DNA of 32,827 nucleotides from NCBI GenBank assembly GCA_045531435.1, contig JAZSDZ010000144.1:1-32827 (forward strand). The letters are read 5' to 3'. The position numbers and the translations under genes were made by a program. The DNA is from Fimenecus sp045531435. Lineage in GTDB: Bacteria > Bacillota > Clostridia > Oscillospirales > Acutalibacteraceae. Below are positions 15,960 through 24,090 of this stretch, in pieces; position 1 is the first letter of the stretch, and each line of letters opens with the position of its first letter. A model generated the notes under the pieces. It was not told the origin of the DNA. It searched no databases and worked only from the letters and a program-made list of their open reading frames with translations.

Positions 15960-18314
15960 TTATTTGTTATGAGAGTGTTTTTCTGTAATTTCTATATTTC
16001 CGATTTCACCGTTCACATACTCACCATTCTGATAATAAACCTGTGAATTTATATTTACAACAGCATTGGTTGGTACATATAAATCAGCTTTTATATCTTG
16101 TGGGAGAGTAATATCGACAATATAAACTCCGTCAACCTTTTCATAATTCAGAGTGATGAACCCTTTTACGCTTGGAACAGTGCAATTCATATTGTCATAG
16201 ATTGTGTATTTAGGGTCAATTTTAACTTTTTCATAACCTGCTGTGAGTGGAGTAATACCTGCAAAATGCTTACTCATTATAACAAGAGGTCCGCCACTCC
16301 AAGCGTGATTTTTAGTGCCACGCCAAGCATCCCAGAATTCCCAAAGAGTAGAACAATCCTTACTTACCATATCATCATATCTGTCCTTGATTCTGTCTTT
16401 GGCAAGTTCATATTCTCCCATTTTGCAAAGGGCTTCAAGAACGTAATATTCCATATACGGACTTGAATTTTGAGTGGTTGTAAGTACATTCTTTATAGTG
16501 TTATACTGGTCTTTTTCTGCAAGTCCCGACAAAACTGCAAGAGCATTTGCTCGGTCATCAGGATTTTTTACATCTTCACTTTTAAAGCCTTCTTCAGTCC
16601 AAAGAGCTTTATATCCATTGAATATGGCTTCTTTTCTTTCAGCAATAAATGAGAGGTCCTCGTCTTTACCTAAAAGCTTTGCCATTTCTTCTGTAGCAGA
16701 AAGTGCATAGTAAACCCACGCATTTTCAATAGCTGTCATATCTGCTTTGTCGCCCCAGTCAGGCCAATCCCAAGAGCCTTCGCGATGAACTACAAGATTG
16801 TTTTCACCGATTTCCCAAAGCTTAAGATAGTCAAGTGACGGAGTATAAACCTTTTCAACAAATGATTTGTCACCTGTGTATTCATAGTAGGTGAGAAAGC
16901 CCACTATTCCTGCAAGCTGTTGAACGGGAAGTTCAAAATAGTCACCACTTATAGGTACAACAGTCTGAAGCACTTTTGTGTCGTCAATGTGGGAAATCAT
17001 AGCCTCCACACCCTTTTGATAAAGCAGGTAGGAGTTGCTGTCCATAGAATACATTGTCATAATCATTTCGCTTGTGACATCGCCCCACCATTGTGCTCTT
17101 TCTCTGTCAGGGCAATCCATAAAATTATCACGCATAGTGACATAGAGAGTACGCAGAGATTTTTGCCACAAAGTATTCATAAATTCATCGTCGCACTTAA
17201 AGTCACCACAGAATGAACTGTCATATCCCGTTTCGCGATATTTAAGAGCAATAACTGTAACACCTTTTGGTATTTCATAAGTAATATGCTCACCATTAAA
17301 CCAACCTAAAGCCTCAAATTCTTGCTCTCCGTCTTTAGTTATATATGTTGTTGAAACTGCACCTATAGGAGTGTTTTCAGTCGTTATGCGAATTTTTTTC
17401 CCTTCAGATGCTATGACCTTAAGATAAGGAGTAAGCTGTGCATTATACGGGATATCAACGGTGATTTTTTCACCCAAAAGCCCCTTTACAGTATAGTTTT
17501 CATAGCCCTTTGAATTCTCATAATCTTTAAGTCCGTAATCCTTTAGGAAAGGTATTCCTCTTGGATAAAGTCTGCCGTAAGCACCTTCGCCGCCTTTCGC
17601 ATATTCAGTTGCATCTTCCCACGATGAAAAATCATAATCGACTTCTGTCCAATTACCCAAATCCTTTCTGGCATCGAAATAAATACTGTATTCAGGAAGT
17701 CTGTAATTAGGTTTATAAAGTGGACTGTCAATGAAGGCGGTATTTCTTTTTACCTTCCAACTCTGGTCAGAAATTATAGTGACATCTTCATTTATGGCTT
17801 CAAAAATGAATCCGCCCTGACCACTGCTGCTATAAGAATAACTTGTTTCATTATCCCAAAACCACACCAAAGCACAAATTGAGTTTTCACCGTTTTTAAG
17901 GTAAGGAGCAATATTTATACTATCATAATATCCACTGTTCTTACTTGGACCGCGTTTCACACTTCCCTCAAAAACAACAGTTTCTCCGTTTATGTAGAGC
18001 CAATATTTTGAGTCGGCAGAAATATGAGCAATAAGCTCTTTTGGAATACTATCGAGATTAACTTTTTTATTAAAACATAACCAGACATTGTTCTCTGTTA
18101 AATTTTCTTTGTCCCAAATCCATTTTGCAATCCAATCGTTTTTTTCATTAGTAGCAATCATTTTGTATTCGGGAATGTTGTCAGGAATATTGTAATCATT
18201 TGTATATGTTATAGTTTCTGAATCCTCTAATATGAAAAGTGGAGAAAAATGTGAAAAAACAAGAACTGCTACTATTAGAAGAGCAGGAATAATTAAAAAA
18301 AGAAATTTTTTCAT
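15960..18314 (-). CDS. GH78-type alpha-L-rhamnosidase, membrane-anchored
   Basis: A 784-residue protein. The N-terminus is a basic start plus one long hydrophobic helix (MKKFLFLIIPALLIVAVLVF) with no clear cleavage site, so it is probably anchored and faces outside. Next comes a beta-sandwich resembling the lectin-like N-domain of rhamnosidases (WIAKWIW...DSKYWLYINGE), then the (alpha/alpha)6 catalytic domain with DCPDRERAQWWGD (D400, E405, D412), matching the GH78 DCPxRxERxxWxGD motif, and later LWEFWDAWRG with NHAWSGGPL, followed by a C-terminal beta domain (ITPLTAGYEKVKIDP). Expected reaction is release of terminal alpha-L-rhamnose. The start at 18314 has AGGAGG 5 bases upstream; the longer frame from 18344 has none. 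Transcribed divergently from the sigma factor, with its own promoter. Confidence 0.85.
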   Translation of the reverse strand: MKKFLFLIIPALLIVAVLVFSHFSPLFILEDSETITYTNDYNIPDNIPEYKMIATNEKNDWIAKWIWDKENLTENNVWLCFNKKVNLDSIPKELIAHISADSKYWLYINGETVVFEGSVKRGPSKNSGYYDSINIAPYLKNGENSICALVWFWDNETSYSYSSSGQGGFIFEAINEDVTIISDQSWKVKRNTAFIDSPLYKPNYRLPEYSIYFDARKDLGNWTEVDYDFSSWEDATEYAKGGEGAYGRLYPRGIPFLKDYGLKDYENSKGYENYTVKGLLGEKITVDIPYNAQLTPYLKVIASEGKKIRITTENTPIGAVSTTYITKDGEQEFEALGWFNGEHITYEIPKGVTVIALKYRETGYDSSFCGDFKCDDEFMNTLWQKSLRTLYVTMRDNFMDCPDRERAQWWGDVTSEMIMTMYSMDSNSYLLYQKGVEAMISHIDDTKVLQTVVPISGDYFELPVQQLAGIVGFLTYYEYTGDKSFVEKVYTPSLDYLKLWEIGENNLVVHREGSWDWPDWGDKADMTAIENAWVYYALSATEEMAKLLGKDEDLSFIAERKEAIFNGYKALWTEEGFKSEDVKNPDDRANALAVLSGLAEKDQYNTIKNVLTTTQNSSPYMEYYVLEALCKMGEYELAKDRIKDRYDDMVSKDCSTLWEFWDAWRGTKNHAWSGGPLVIMSKHFAGITPLTAGYEKVKIDPKYTIYDNMNCTVPSVKGFITLNYEKVDGVYIVDITLPQDIKADLYVPTNAVVNINSQVYYQNGEYVNGEIGNIEITEKHSHNK

Positions 18315-18362
18315 CGGAACCTCCTGTTTGAATATCTGTTGCATATTTACATTTACAAAACA

Positions 18363-18390
18363 ATTATACTACTTGTAAAAATAAAAGCAA
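18363..18390 (-). promoter_or_regulatory. Promoter of the rhamnosidase gene
   Basis: Reading the minus strand: TTGCTT (18390-18385), 16-base spacer, TATAAT (18368-18363), about 50 bases before the start codon. Confidence 0.6.
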
Positions 18391-18425
18391 GTTTTTAATG
18401 AAATTCATATATAGTGTGTTCAATC

Positions 18426-18454
18426 TTGCTTTATTTGTCGAAATATAGTATAAT
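18426..18454 (+). promoter_or_regulatory. Promoter of the ECF sigma gene
   Basis: TTGCTT (18426-18431), 17-base spacer, TATAAT (18449-18454). This is a sigma-A-type promoter rather than an AAC/CGT-like ECF promoter, so autoregulation by the encoded factor is not evident. Confidence 0.65.
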
Positions 18455-18465
18455 CTTTCGACAAA
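18434..18465 (+). promoter_or_regulatory. Perfect 10-bp inverted repeat flanking the -10 box (putative operator)
   Basis: TTTGTCGAAA (18434-18443) and TTTCGACAAA (18456-18465) are exact reverse complements separated by 12 bases that contain the TATAAT. A dimeric repressor bound here would block the promoter. The right arm also runs into the AAAGGAGA ribosome binding site, so in RNA only the right half would be transcribed; a DNA operator is more likely than an RNA stem. Confidence 0.6.
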
Positions 18466-18495
18466 GGAGAGAAATATATACTATCAATATGTTTA

Positions 18496-19011
18496 ATGTT
18501 GCTCGAGAATCCGGAGGATAAACTTCGATTTGAAGAGTTTTACAACAAATTTTATGATACTATTTTTTATATTGCAAAGGACCATTTAAGGACTAAAGAA
18601 GCAGCTGAGGACTGTGCGCAAGAAATACTGATTCATTTTGCGAAGGATTTTCATAATATCAAGCAGGATTTTGATGATATAAGTTTTAAAGCATATGTCA
18701 GGGTTGTCTCAAAAGGAATTGCAGTTGATATGTACCGTAGGGAAAAGAAGCATCTTGAAAATGTTATTGATGAAGACATAAGTGGATTTAATGATATTTC
18801 AGCTGAAGAATTTGAGATTTGTGACAATATACTTTTGAAGCAGGCAATTGACGCTATGCCGGAATCATATAAATATGTTTTCTATCTGAAATATTATTAT
18901 CAGTTCAGTGGTGCAGAAATTGCAGCAAAGACAGGTCTGACGGAAACTTCAGTAAGACAAAAGTGTATGCTTGGAATGAAATTTGTGCGAAACTATTTAA
19001 ATGAAAAATAA
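18496..19011 (+). CDS. ECF-type RNA polymerase sigma factor
   Basis: A 171-residue protein with a sigma region 2 at about 10-80 (FEEFYNKFYDTIFYIAKDHL, then AAEDCAQEILIHFAKDF) and a region 4 helix-turn-helix at about 115-165 (AIDAMPESYKYVFYLKYYYQ, SGAEIAAKTGLTETSVRQ). No region 1 or 3 is present, as expected for group 4 sigma factors. No anti-sigma gene adjoins it. The best in-frame start, ATG 18496, lies about 25 bases after AAAGGAGA, which is unusually far; an out-of-frame ATG at 18489 sits between. Control probably acts through the inverted repeat over its promoter. Its targets are unknown; the divergent rhamnosidase shares the same TTGCTT -35. Confidence 0.82.
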   Translation: MLLENPEDKLRFEEFYNKFYDTIFYIAKDHLRTKEAAEDCAQEILIHFAKDFHNIKQDFDDISFKAYVRVVSKGIAVDMYRREKKHLENVIDEDISGFNDISAEEFEICDNILLKQAIDAMPESYKYVFYLKYYYQFSGAEIAAKTGLTETSVRQKCMLGMKFVRNYLNEK

Positions 19012-19077
19012 TTGATAAAAATATGTAGTACATTCTGAGCATAGCGAAGAATCTCTATAAAACTTAACAAACAATTA

Positions 19078-19116
19078 AAGCAGAGAAGACACGGGAATCT
19101 TCTCTGCTTGTTTTTT
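19078..19116 (+). terminator. Terminator after the sigma gene
   Basis: AAGCAGAGAAGA (19078-19089) and TCTTCTCTGCTT (19098-19109) form a perfect 12-bp stem with an 8-base loop followed by a T-run. The hairpin touches the last bases of glmS, which is read from the other strand. Confidence 0.85.
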
Positions 19117-20932
19117 ATTCCACAGTGACACTTTTTGCAAGGTTTCTCGGTTTGTCAACATCAAGTCCTTTTTTGACTGTTGTGTGGTATGCAAGTAGCT
19201 GTAACGGAATAACCGTAAGTGATGGTAAAAGTGGTGTTATTGTGTCGGGTATGAAGATTGTTTCATCAGCAATATCCTTTAAATTTTCGTTGCCTTCTCT
19301 TACAACTGCAATAACATATGCACCACGAGAACGGACTTCCTTGATATTAGATACCATTTTGTTATACAACTTATGGTCGGTTGCAATTGCCACGACAACA
19401 GTGCCTTCTTCAATGAGGGAAATTGTTCCGTGTTTCAGTTCACCTGCACCATAGCCCTCACAATGAATGTATGAAATTTCTTTTAGTTTTAATGCACCTT
19501 CAAGGCAAAGCGGATAGTCGATTCTACGACCTATAAAGAAAACGTTTTGCTTTTCTGCAATTTTTTCGGATAATTTTTCTGCTATTTTGTCACAATCAAG
19601 TGCAGTCTGTATTTTTTCGGGTAGCATAAGAATTTCATCAACAAAATTCTTGAATTCATCGCCATTCATAAGTCCTTTTTTCTGGGATAAAAATGCAGAA
19701 AATGTATAAATGACACTCAACTGTGCAGAAAAAGCCTTCGTTGTGGCGACAGCGATTTCGGTCCCTGCGTTAGTATAAATTACACCGTCACTTTCTCTCG
19801 CGATTGTACTGAAAGGCACATTGACAATGGAAAGGGTATATGCACCTTGTTTTTTTGCATCGCGCAGAGATGCTAATGTATCAGCAGTTTCTCCTGACTG
19901 ACTTATAAAAATGCAAAGGTCATTTCTGTCTATGATAGGATTTCTGTACCTGAATTCACTTGCAATATCTACATTTACAGGGATTCTTGTCATTTCTTCA
20001 ATAATGTACTTTCCTGTAACACCTACATGATAAGCACTACCACAAGCCACAATGTGAATACTATTAAGATTTTCAATAAATTGGTCAGGAAATTTTATTG
20101 GAAGGATGATTCCATCATTTTTTATGAGTGGTGAAACAGTATCCCTTACAGCTTTGGGTTGTTCAAAAATTTCTTTTTGCATAAAGTAATCATATCCACA
20201 TTTTTGCGCTGAATTATCACCGATATTAACTTTCTCTGTTCTGAAACTTTTTTCATTCTCCATCTTGTCAAAGACTTTGATATATTCCTTGCCAATTTCA
20301 ATAAATTCGTCGTCCTTCACAATATAACAATCCTTTGTATATGGCAAAATTGCAGGAATGTCTGATGCAAGAAAATTCTGATGTTCACCTTTGCCGATAA
20401 TCAGGGGACTGTCCTTCTTCATAGCAAAAACAGTATCATTAAAACCCTTGACAAGCATGGCAACAGCATAAGAGCCGTTTAATTTTTCAGCAGTTTTAAT
20501 AAGAGTTCTGATAGGATTTCCATCAAAAAGGTATTCAAAGAGTTGGGCAATTACTTCAGTATCCGTTTCTGATTTGAAAATATAACTTTTCTCAATAAGT
20601 TCATTTTTCAATTCCATATAATTTTCAATTATTCCGTTATGCACAAGTGTCACAATGCCATTCATCGACTTGTGGGGATGAGCATTTATTTTGTCAGGAA
20701 TTCCGTGAGTTGCCCATCTTGTGTGGCCTATACCAACTGTGCCTTGTAACTCTGATTCATCAACAGTTTTCTGCAGATTCTCAATTCTGCCTTTTTCTTT
20801 AATCACAATTACATCGTCATTTTTTACTGCAATACCTGCCGAGTCATATCCGCGGTATTCAAGCCTTTTCAAGCCTTCAATAAGTATAGGCGTCGCTTTT
20901 TCTTCACCTGTATAACCAATGATTCCACACAT
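19115..20932 (-). CDS. glmS: Glutamine-fructose-6-phosphate aminotransferase (isomerizing)
   Basis: Makes glucosamine-6-phosphate from fructose-6-phosphate and glutamine, the first step towards UDP-GlcNAc for peptidoglycan. The 605-residue length is normal. Cys2 after the initiator Met (MCGIIGYTG) is the glutaminase nucleophile, followed by RGYDSAGIAV and HTRWATHG; two SIS isomerase domains follow (SAYHVGVTGKYIIE, SQSGETADTLASLR, TTKAFSAQ), and the C-terminus KPRNLAKSVTVE is the conserved end. AAGGAG precedes the ATG. Only 67 bases separate it from the divergent membrane-protein gene, too little for a glmS ribozyme, and no ribozyme-like core is seen. On the minus strand TTGACA occurs at 20976-20971, but a matching -10 is unclear. 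Confidence 0.97.
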   Translation of the reverse strand: MCGIIGYTGEEKATPILIEGLKRLEYRGYDSAGIAVKNDDVIVIKEKGRIENLQKTVDESELQGTVGIGHTRWATHGIPDKINAHPHKSMNGIVTLVHNGIIENYMELKNELIEKSYIFKSETDTEVIAQLFEYLFDGNPIRTLIKTAEKLNGSYAVAMLVKGFNDTVFAMKKDSPLIIGKGEHQNFLASDIPAILPYTKDCYIVKDDEFIEIGKEYIKVFDKMENEKSFRTEKVNIGDNSAQKCGYDYFMQKEIFEQPKAVRDTVSPLIKNDGIILPIKFPDQFIENLNSIHIVACGSAYHVGVTGKYIIEEMTRIPVNVDIASEFRYRNPIIDRNDLCIFISQSGETADTLASLRDAKKQGAYTLSIVNVPFSTIARESDGVIYTNAGTEIAVATTKAFSAQLSVIYTFSAFLSQKKGLMNGDEFKNFVDEILMLPEKIQTALDCDKIAEKLSEKIAEKQNVFFIGRRIDYPLCLEGALKLKEISYIHCEGYGAGELKHGTISLIEEGTVVVAIATDHKLYNKMVSNIKEVRSRGAYVIAVVREGNENLKDIADETIFIPDTITPLLPSLTVIPLQLLAYHTTVKKGLDVDKPRNLAKSVTVE

Positions 20933-20943
20933 AAAAAATCTCC

Positions 20944-20972
20944 TTGTTATGAGTATGATAATAATTTATATG
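20944..20972 (+). promoter_or_regulatory. Weak candidate promoter of the DUF975-like gene
   Basis: TTGTTA (20944-20949), 17-base spacer, TATATG (20967-20972), 28 bases before the start codon. Both boxes deviate from consensus. Confidence 0.3.
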
Positions 20973-20999
20973 TCAACAATAGTAAAAGGAGGCGATAAA

Positions 21000-21815
21000 A
21001 TGCCATATTTAAAGCTTATAGCGAAAAGAAAAATGATGAATGATACAATGGGTTGTTTCTTCATATCCGTATTGCCGCTGTTGACACTTTCATTACTTGT
21101 TATCCTGAATTATTATTTACAGTTTTTCTTAAAAAAGACAGTGTTTGGAACAGATATTTTTTTACTTGTGTTTTTCACCATTTTAAGTTCAGTGATTTCA
21201 TTCTGCATATGGAAAAGTACCTGCCTTATGAAATATAATTTTTTCCTGATAAAAACCAATCATAAGAAAGTAAAGTTTTTAAAGGTAGTCAGACATATAT
21301 CCTTAAAACAGCACATCACATATTGGAAAGTGTCAGTTTTAAGAGCCTTGTTATCGGTCAGCTGGTCGGCAGTCTATTTTTCGCCATGCCTTGTAGTGTC
21401 TTTGATTTTAGCTTATAGTTACAGATATGAAAATTACGGGAGAAATGTTAATCTCACACTATTTATATCCGCATTGTCACTTTTCACAGTAGGACTCTTT
21501 CACTTTTTCGTTACAATAAAACGATATTCATTGTGCGAGTCTATTATACTAAAGGACAAACAAAAAAAGCCTTTGAATGTCATAGCTGAAAGTATAAATG
21601 AAATGGAAAATAAATCCATAAAATACGCGCTTTACTGTTTGTCGTTTTCTGGGTGGATTTTGTCCTGTATCTTTATTATTCCAATATTTTATGTGTTGCC
21701 GTTTGTAAATATGAGCAAATGGTGTTATATTAGTTATCTCAATAAACCAAAGGAAATTAAAACAGAAAAACCTGTTATATTTTATATACAGAAGCAAATA
21801 AAAAATGGTGGCTGA
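21000..21815 (+). CDS. DUF975-like integral membrane protein
   Basis: A 271-residue protein with about six hydrophobic segments (roughly 23-42, 52-72, 113-137, 152-172, 204-232). The last segment pair, 'LYCLSFSGWILSCIF' then IPIFYVLPFVNMSKWCYISY, resembles the conserved end of DUF975 proteins, which are of unknown function in Firmicutes. Start ATG 21000 follows AAAAGGAGG by 7 bases; a longer frame upstream would overlap the glmS start and has no ribosome binding site. It is a single-gene unit ending inside a bidirectional terminator: its TGA (21813-21815) lies in the left arm. Family assignment is tentative. Confidence 0.7.
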   Translation: MPYLKLIAKRKMMNDTMGCFFISVLPLLTLSLLVILNYYLQFFLKKTVFGTDIFLLVFFTILSSVISFCIWKSTCLMKYNFFLIKTNHKKVKFLKVVRHISLKQHITYWKVSVLRALLSVSWSAVYFSPCLVVSLILAYSYRYENYGRNVNLTLFISALSLFTVGLFHFFVTIKRYSLCESIILKDKQKKPLNVIAESINEMENKSIKYALYCLSFSGWILSCIFIIPIFYVLPFVNMSKWCYISYLNKPKEIKTEKPVIFYIQKQIKNGG

Positions 21816-21838
21816 ATTTCTTCAACCACCATAATTTT
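21805..21838. terminator. Bidirectional terminator shared by the DUF975-like gene and pduL
   Basis: Arms 21805-21816 (ATGGTGGCTGAA) and 21821-21832 (TTCAACCACCAT) pair over 12 bp with one mismatch. A T-run follows on the + strand and TTTTT follows on the minus strand, so it serves both convergent genes. Confidence 0.8.
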
Positions 21839-21851
21839 TTTATGTAATGAA

Positions 21852-22424
21852 TTAAAGGATAATACCCATTGTGCCAGGTGCACAGAGAGCAGCATTTGAC
21901 TCGTCTGTGTCAATGTGCATTGCAAGAGCAAAGTTTGGATGTACACGAACTACAACGTCACCGAATGTAGTTGTTCTGTCAGCAGATTCAACCTTAACTT
22001 CAACAACCTGTTTGTCGCTGAGTCCATATTTTTCAGCATCGTCAGGAGTCATGTGAATATGTCTCTTTGCTACGATAACGCCATTTTCGATTTCGATTTC
22101 TCCCTTAGGACCAACGATTTTACAACCAGGAGTGTTTGCAATGTCACCTGATTCTCTTACAACTGCCTGAACACCGATTGAACGAGCATTAGAAGCAGAA
22201 ATTTCAACCTGAGTAGCAGGTCTTACAGGACCAAGGATTGAAACGCCAGGAAACTGACCTTTAGGGCCGATAACTGCGATTCTTTCTTCACAAGCATACT
22301 GACCAGGCTGTGAAAGGTCCTTTTTCTTTGTAAGCTCATAGCCTTCACCGAAAAGGATTTCAAGGTGTTCCTTTGAAATGTGAGCGTGTCTTGCACTTGT
22401 TTCAACTAAAACTGTCTTTTCCAT
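21852..22424 (-). CDS. pduL: PduL-type phosphate acyltransferase
   Basis: Transfers an acyl group between CoA and phosphate (acetyl or propionyl). The 190-residue protein shows two repeat-like zinc-binding parts with their His motifs: SARHAHIS near the start, KRHIHM in the middle and HPNFALAMHIDTDE near the end, which match PduL. No shell-protein or diol/propanediol genes adjoin it and no N-terminal encapsulation helix is seen: the catalytic part starts within ten residues. It therefore probably acts as the free cytoplasmic phosphotransacetylase for acetate formation, as in many Clostridia without Pta; that role is inferred. A promoter lies 45 bases upstream. The ribosome binding site is weak (GAAAGAAG). 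Confidence 0.9.
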   Translation of the reverse strand: MEKTVLVETSARHAHISKEHLEILFGEGYELTKKKDLSQPGQYACEERIAVIGPKGQFPGVSILGPVRPATQVEISASNARSIGVQAVVRESGDIANTPGCKIVGPKGEIEIENGVIVAKRHIHMTPDDAEKYGLSDKQVVEVKVESADRTTTFGDVVVRVHPNFALAMHIDTDESNAALCAPGTMGIIL

Positions 22425-22468
22425 ATATCATTCTTCTTTCTAAAAAAAATATAATTTTTGCCACTAAT

Positions 22469-22497
22469 ATAATAGTCCTTTTTTGTTGTTTTGTAAA
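22469..22497 (-). promoter_or_regulatory. Promoter of pduL
   Basis: On the minus strand TTTACA (22497-22492), 17-base spacer, TATTAT (22474-22469). It lies between pduL and the end of the upstream HAD gene, giving pduL its own transcript. Confidence 0.55.
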
Positions 22498-22514
22498 GTG
22501 TAAAAATGTATAGA

Positions 22515-23162
22515 TTATAGGAGATCTTCAAAAGAATTTATGTAATAATCAGCTATTTTTTTGATTTCACGCGTGTCTTTCTGTGATTGCTTGTCATAAA
22601 CACCACAAACTGTGAAGCCACCTTTTACTGCACCTTTAATTCCTGCAAAAAGGTCTTCAAAAACGATACACTCCTGAGGAGTAAGTCCCAACCTTTCACA
22701 AGCGAGAAGATAAACATCGGGGTTACTCTTGTCTGTTTCCGTTTCGTGAAGATAAGCACCTGTCTGAAAACAATCAAAAATGCCGTTCGATTTAAGGCAT
22801 ACCTCACTGAGGTCAGTAGTATTTGCAGTGGCAAAGGCAATCTTTATACCATTTTCTTTTAATCTTTCAAGGAATTCCTTAACACCTGATTTTAATGGTA
22901 CTTCATTGGCATATTTGTCGTAACAAAGTTCGCACCATTCATCCATAATTTCCTCAATACTCATATGAAGGCAAAAACGTTCTTTCGTATAAATTGCCAT
23001 TGTTCTAAAATGCATATCCTTGATTTTATCCTGATAGTCAGATGGCATTTTCATTCCGTGGTTTTTAAAGAATGCAATATCAACAGCTTTCCATATTCCC
23101 ATCGAATCAAATAGTGTTCCATCAAGGTCAAATATAGCACCTTTGAAGTTCTGTATATTCAT
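22515..23162 (-). CDS. HAD-superfamily phosphatase (beta-phosphoglucomutase/phosphatase-like)
   Basis: A 215-residue HAD hydrolase of subfamily IA. Motif I is FDLDGTLFD (nucleophile D12, acid/base D14), motif II is the ATANTTD region, motif III the lysine in ETDKSNPDVYL, and motif IV EDLFAG. An alpha-helical C1 cap (about 18-85) sits between motifs I and II. Family members hydrolyse or isomerise small phosphorylated sugars; the exact substrate cannot be read. It is the second gene of a two-gene unit: its ATG is 3 bases after the stop of the Cof-type HAD gene, and its GGAG lies inside the end of that gene. Confidence 0.87.
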   Translation of the reverse strand: MNIQNFKGAIFDLDGTLFDSMGIWKAVDIAFFKNHGMKMPSDYQDKIKDMHFRTMAIYTKERFCLHMSIEEIMDEWCELCYDKYANEVPLKSGVKEFLERLKENGIKIAFATANTTDLSEVCLKSNGIFDCFQTGAYLHETETDKSNPDVYLLACERLGLTPQECIVFEDLFAGIKGAVKGGFTVCGVYDKQSQKDTREIKKIADYYINSFEDLL

Positions 23163-23165
23163 ATT

Positions 23166-24017
23166 TTATTCTCCTGAATTGGTCAATACATATTTGTGGA
23201 TAGCCTTTGCAACACCACCGTTGTCGTTAGAGTCCGTTATATATTTTGCAGTCGATTTTACAATATCAGTACCATTTGCCATAGCAAAGGAATGGTCTGC
23301 AAAAGAAAGCATTGAACAGTCGTTTTCACCATCGCCAAAGCATATAATATTCTCTTTGCCTATACCAAGAGAGTCTGCGAGACCTTTGATTGCAAAGCCT
23401 TTTGTAGCATTTTTATCTGTCATTTCAAGGTTTCCGTTTACACCTTTTATAACAGGGAATGAGGAAGCAAATGCGACATCACAGGTTTCACTTATTTTTT
23501 CTTCAATTTCAAGCCTTTCATCTTCTGAAAGTGACATAATATTAAGCTTTTCAATTCCGTCATTACAGATGAATTCCGAAAGGTCAGGCACGGGCTTGAT
23601 AAAGTCCTTTAAAAGTGTGTAAATATGTGGTGAAACATGTTTGTCATCAAACATACTGTAACTTTGCTTATTCATATAGCAATCGCCTTTAAAGTATATT
23701 TCATATATAAGATTATAGTCTTTTAAAATGTTAAAAATTTCAACAGATTGTGTGTTTTCAAGAAGTGTCTGACAGACGATTTCACCTGTTTTAAGGTCAT
23801 ATGTAACAGCACCATTTGACGTGATAAGATAATCTAAAAATGGCAACTGCTCCATAAGATAGTCAGTTAAAATCTTTGTCCTGCCACTTGCAACAGCAAC
23901 TTTAATACCCATTTCGTGAGCCTTTTTAAATGCTTCTATGTTTTCTTGTGGAATTGTAACATGATTACTGTTTAAAAATGTTCCGTCAAGGTCTGTTACA
24001 ATAAGTTTAATCGACAT
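23166..24017 (-). CDS. Cof-type HAD-IIB phosphatase
   Basis: A 283-residue HAD hydrolase with motif I VTDLDGTFL (D9, D11), motif II ASGRT, the large C2B cap in the middle, motif III lysine in KNATKGFAI, and motif IV FGDGENDCSML. These proteins dephosphorylate sugar phosphates, pyridoxal phosphate or flavin precursors; the substrate is not predictable. Two starts are close: 24017 (MSIKLIV) has GGATGG at a usable distance and gives the normal family N-terminus, while 24029 has no ribosome binding site. I chose 24017. It leads the two-gene HAD unit and is divergent from an EamA transporter. Confidence 0.88.
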   Translation of the reverse strand: MSIKLIVTDLDGTFLNSNHVTIPQENIEAFKKAHEMGIKVAVASGRTKILTDYLMEQLPFLDYLITSNGAVTYDLKTGEIVCQTLLENTQSVEIFNILKDYNLIYEIYFKGDCYMNKQSYSMFDDKHVSPHIYTLLKDFIKPVPDLSEFICNDGIEKLNIMSLSEDERLEIEEKISETCDVAFASSFPVIKGVNGNLEMTDKNATKGFAIKGLADSLGIGKENIICFGDGENDCSMLSFADHSFAMANGTDIVKSTAKYITDSNDNGGVAKAIHKYVLTNSGE

Positions 24018-24034
24018 TTTTTGCACCATCCGTA

Positions 24035-24062
24035 TTTACATTGTGATAATTTATGATAAAAT
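24035..24062 (+). promoter_or_regulatory. Promoter of the first EamA transporter
   Basis: TTTACA (24035-24040), 16-base spacer, TAAAAT (24057-24062), 28 bases before ATG 24091. Confidence 0.5.
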
Positions 24063-24090
24063 ATTTTAAAATTTGTTTTTGGAGTTATGT

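Noticed and set aside
20933..20999. Possible glmS ribozyme upstream of glmS
   Set aside because: Only 67 bases separate glmS from the divergent gene, which is too short, and no ribozyme core is visible.
21852..22424. PduL as part of a bacterial microcompartment operon
   Set aside because: No shell or signature enzyme genes adjoin it and no encapsulation peptide is present.
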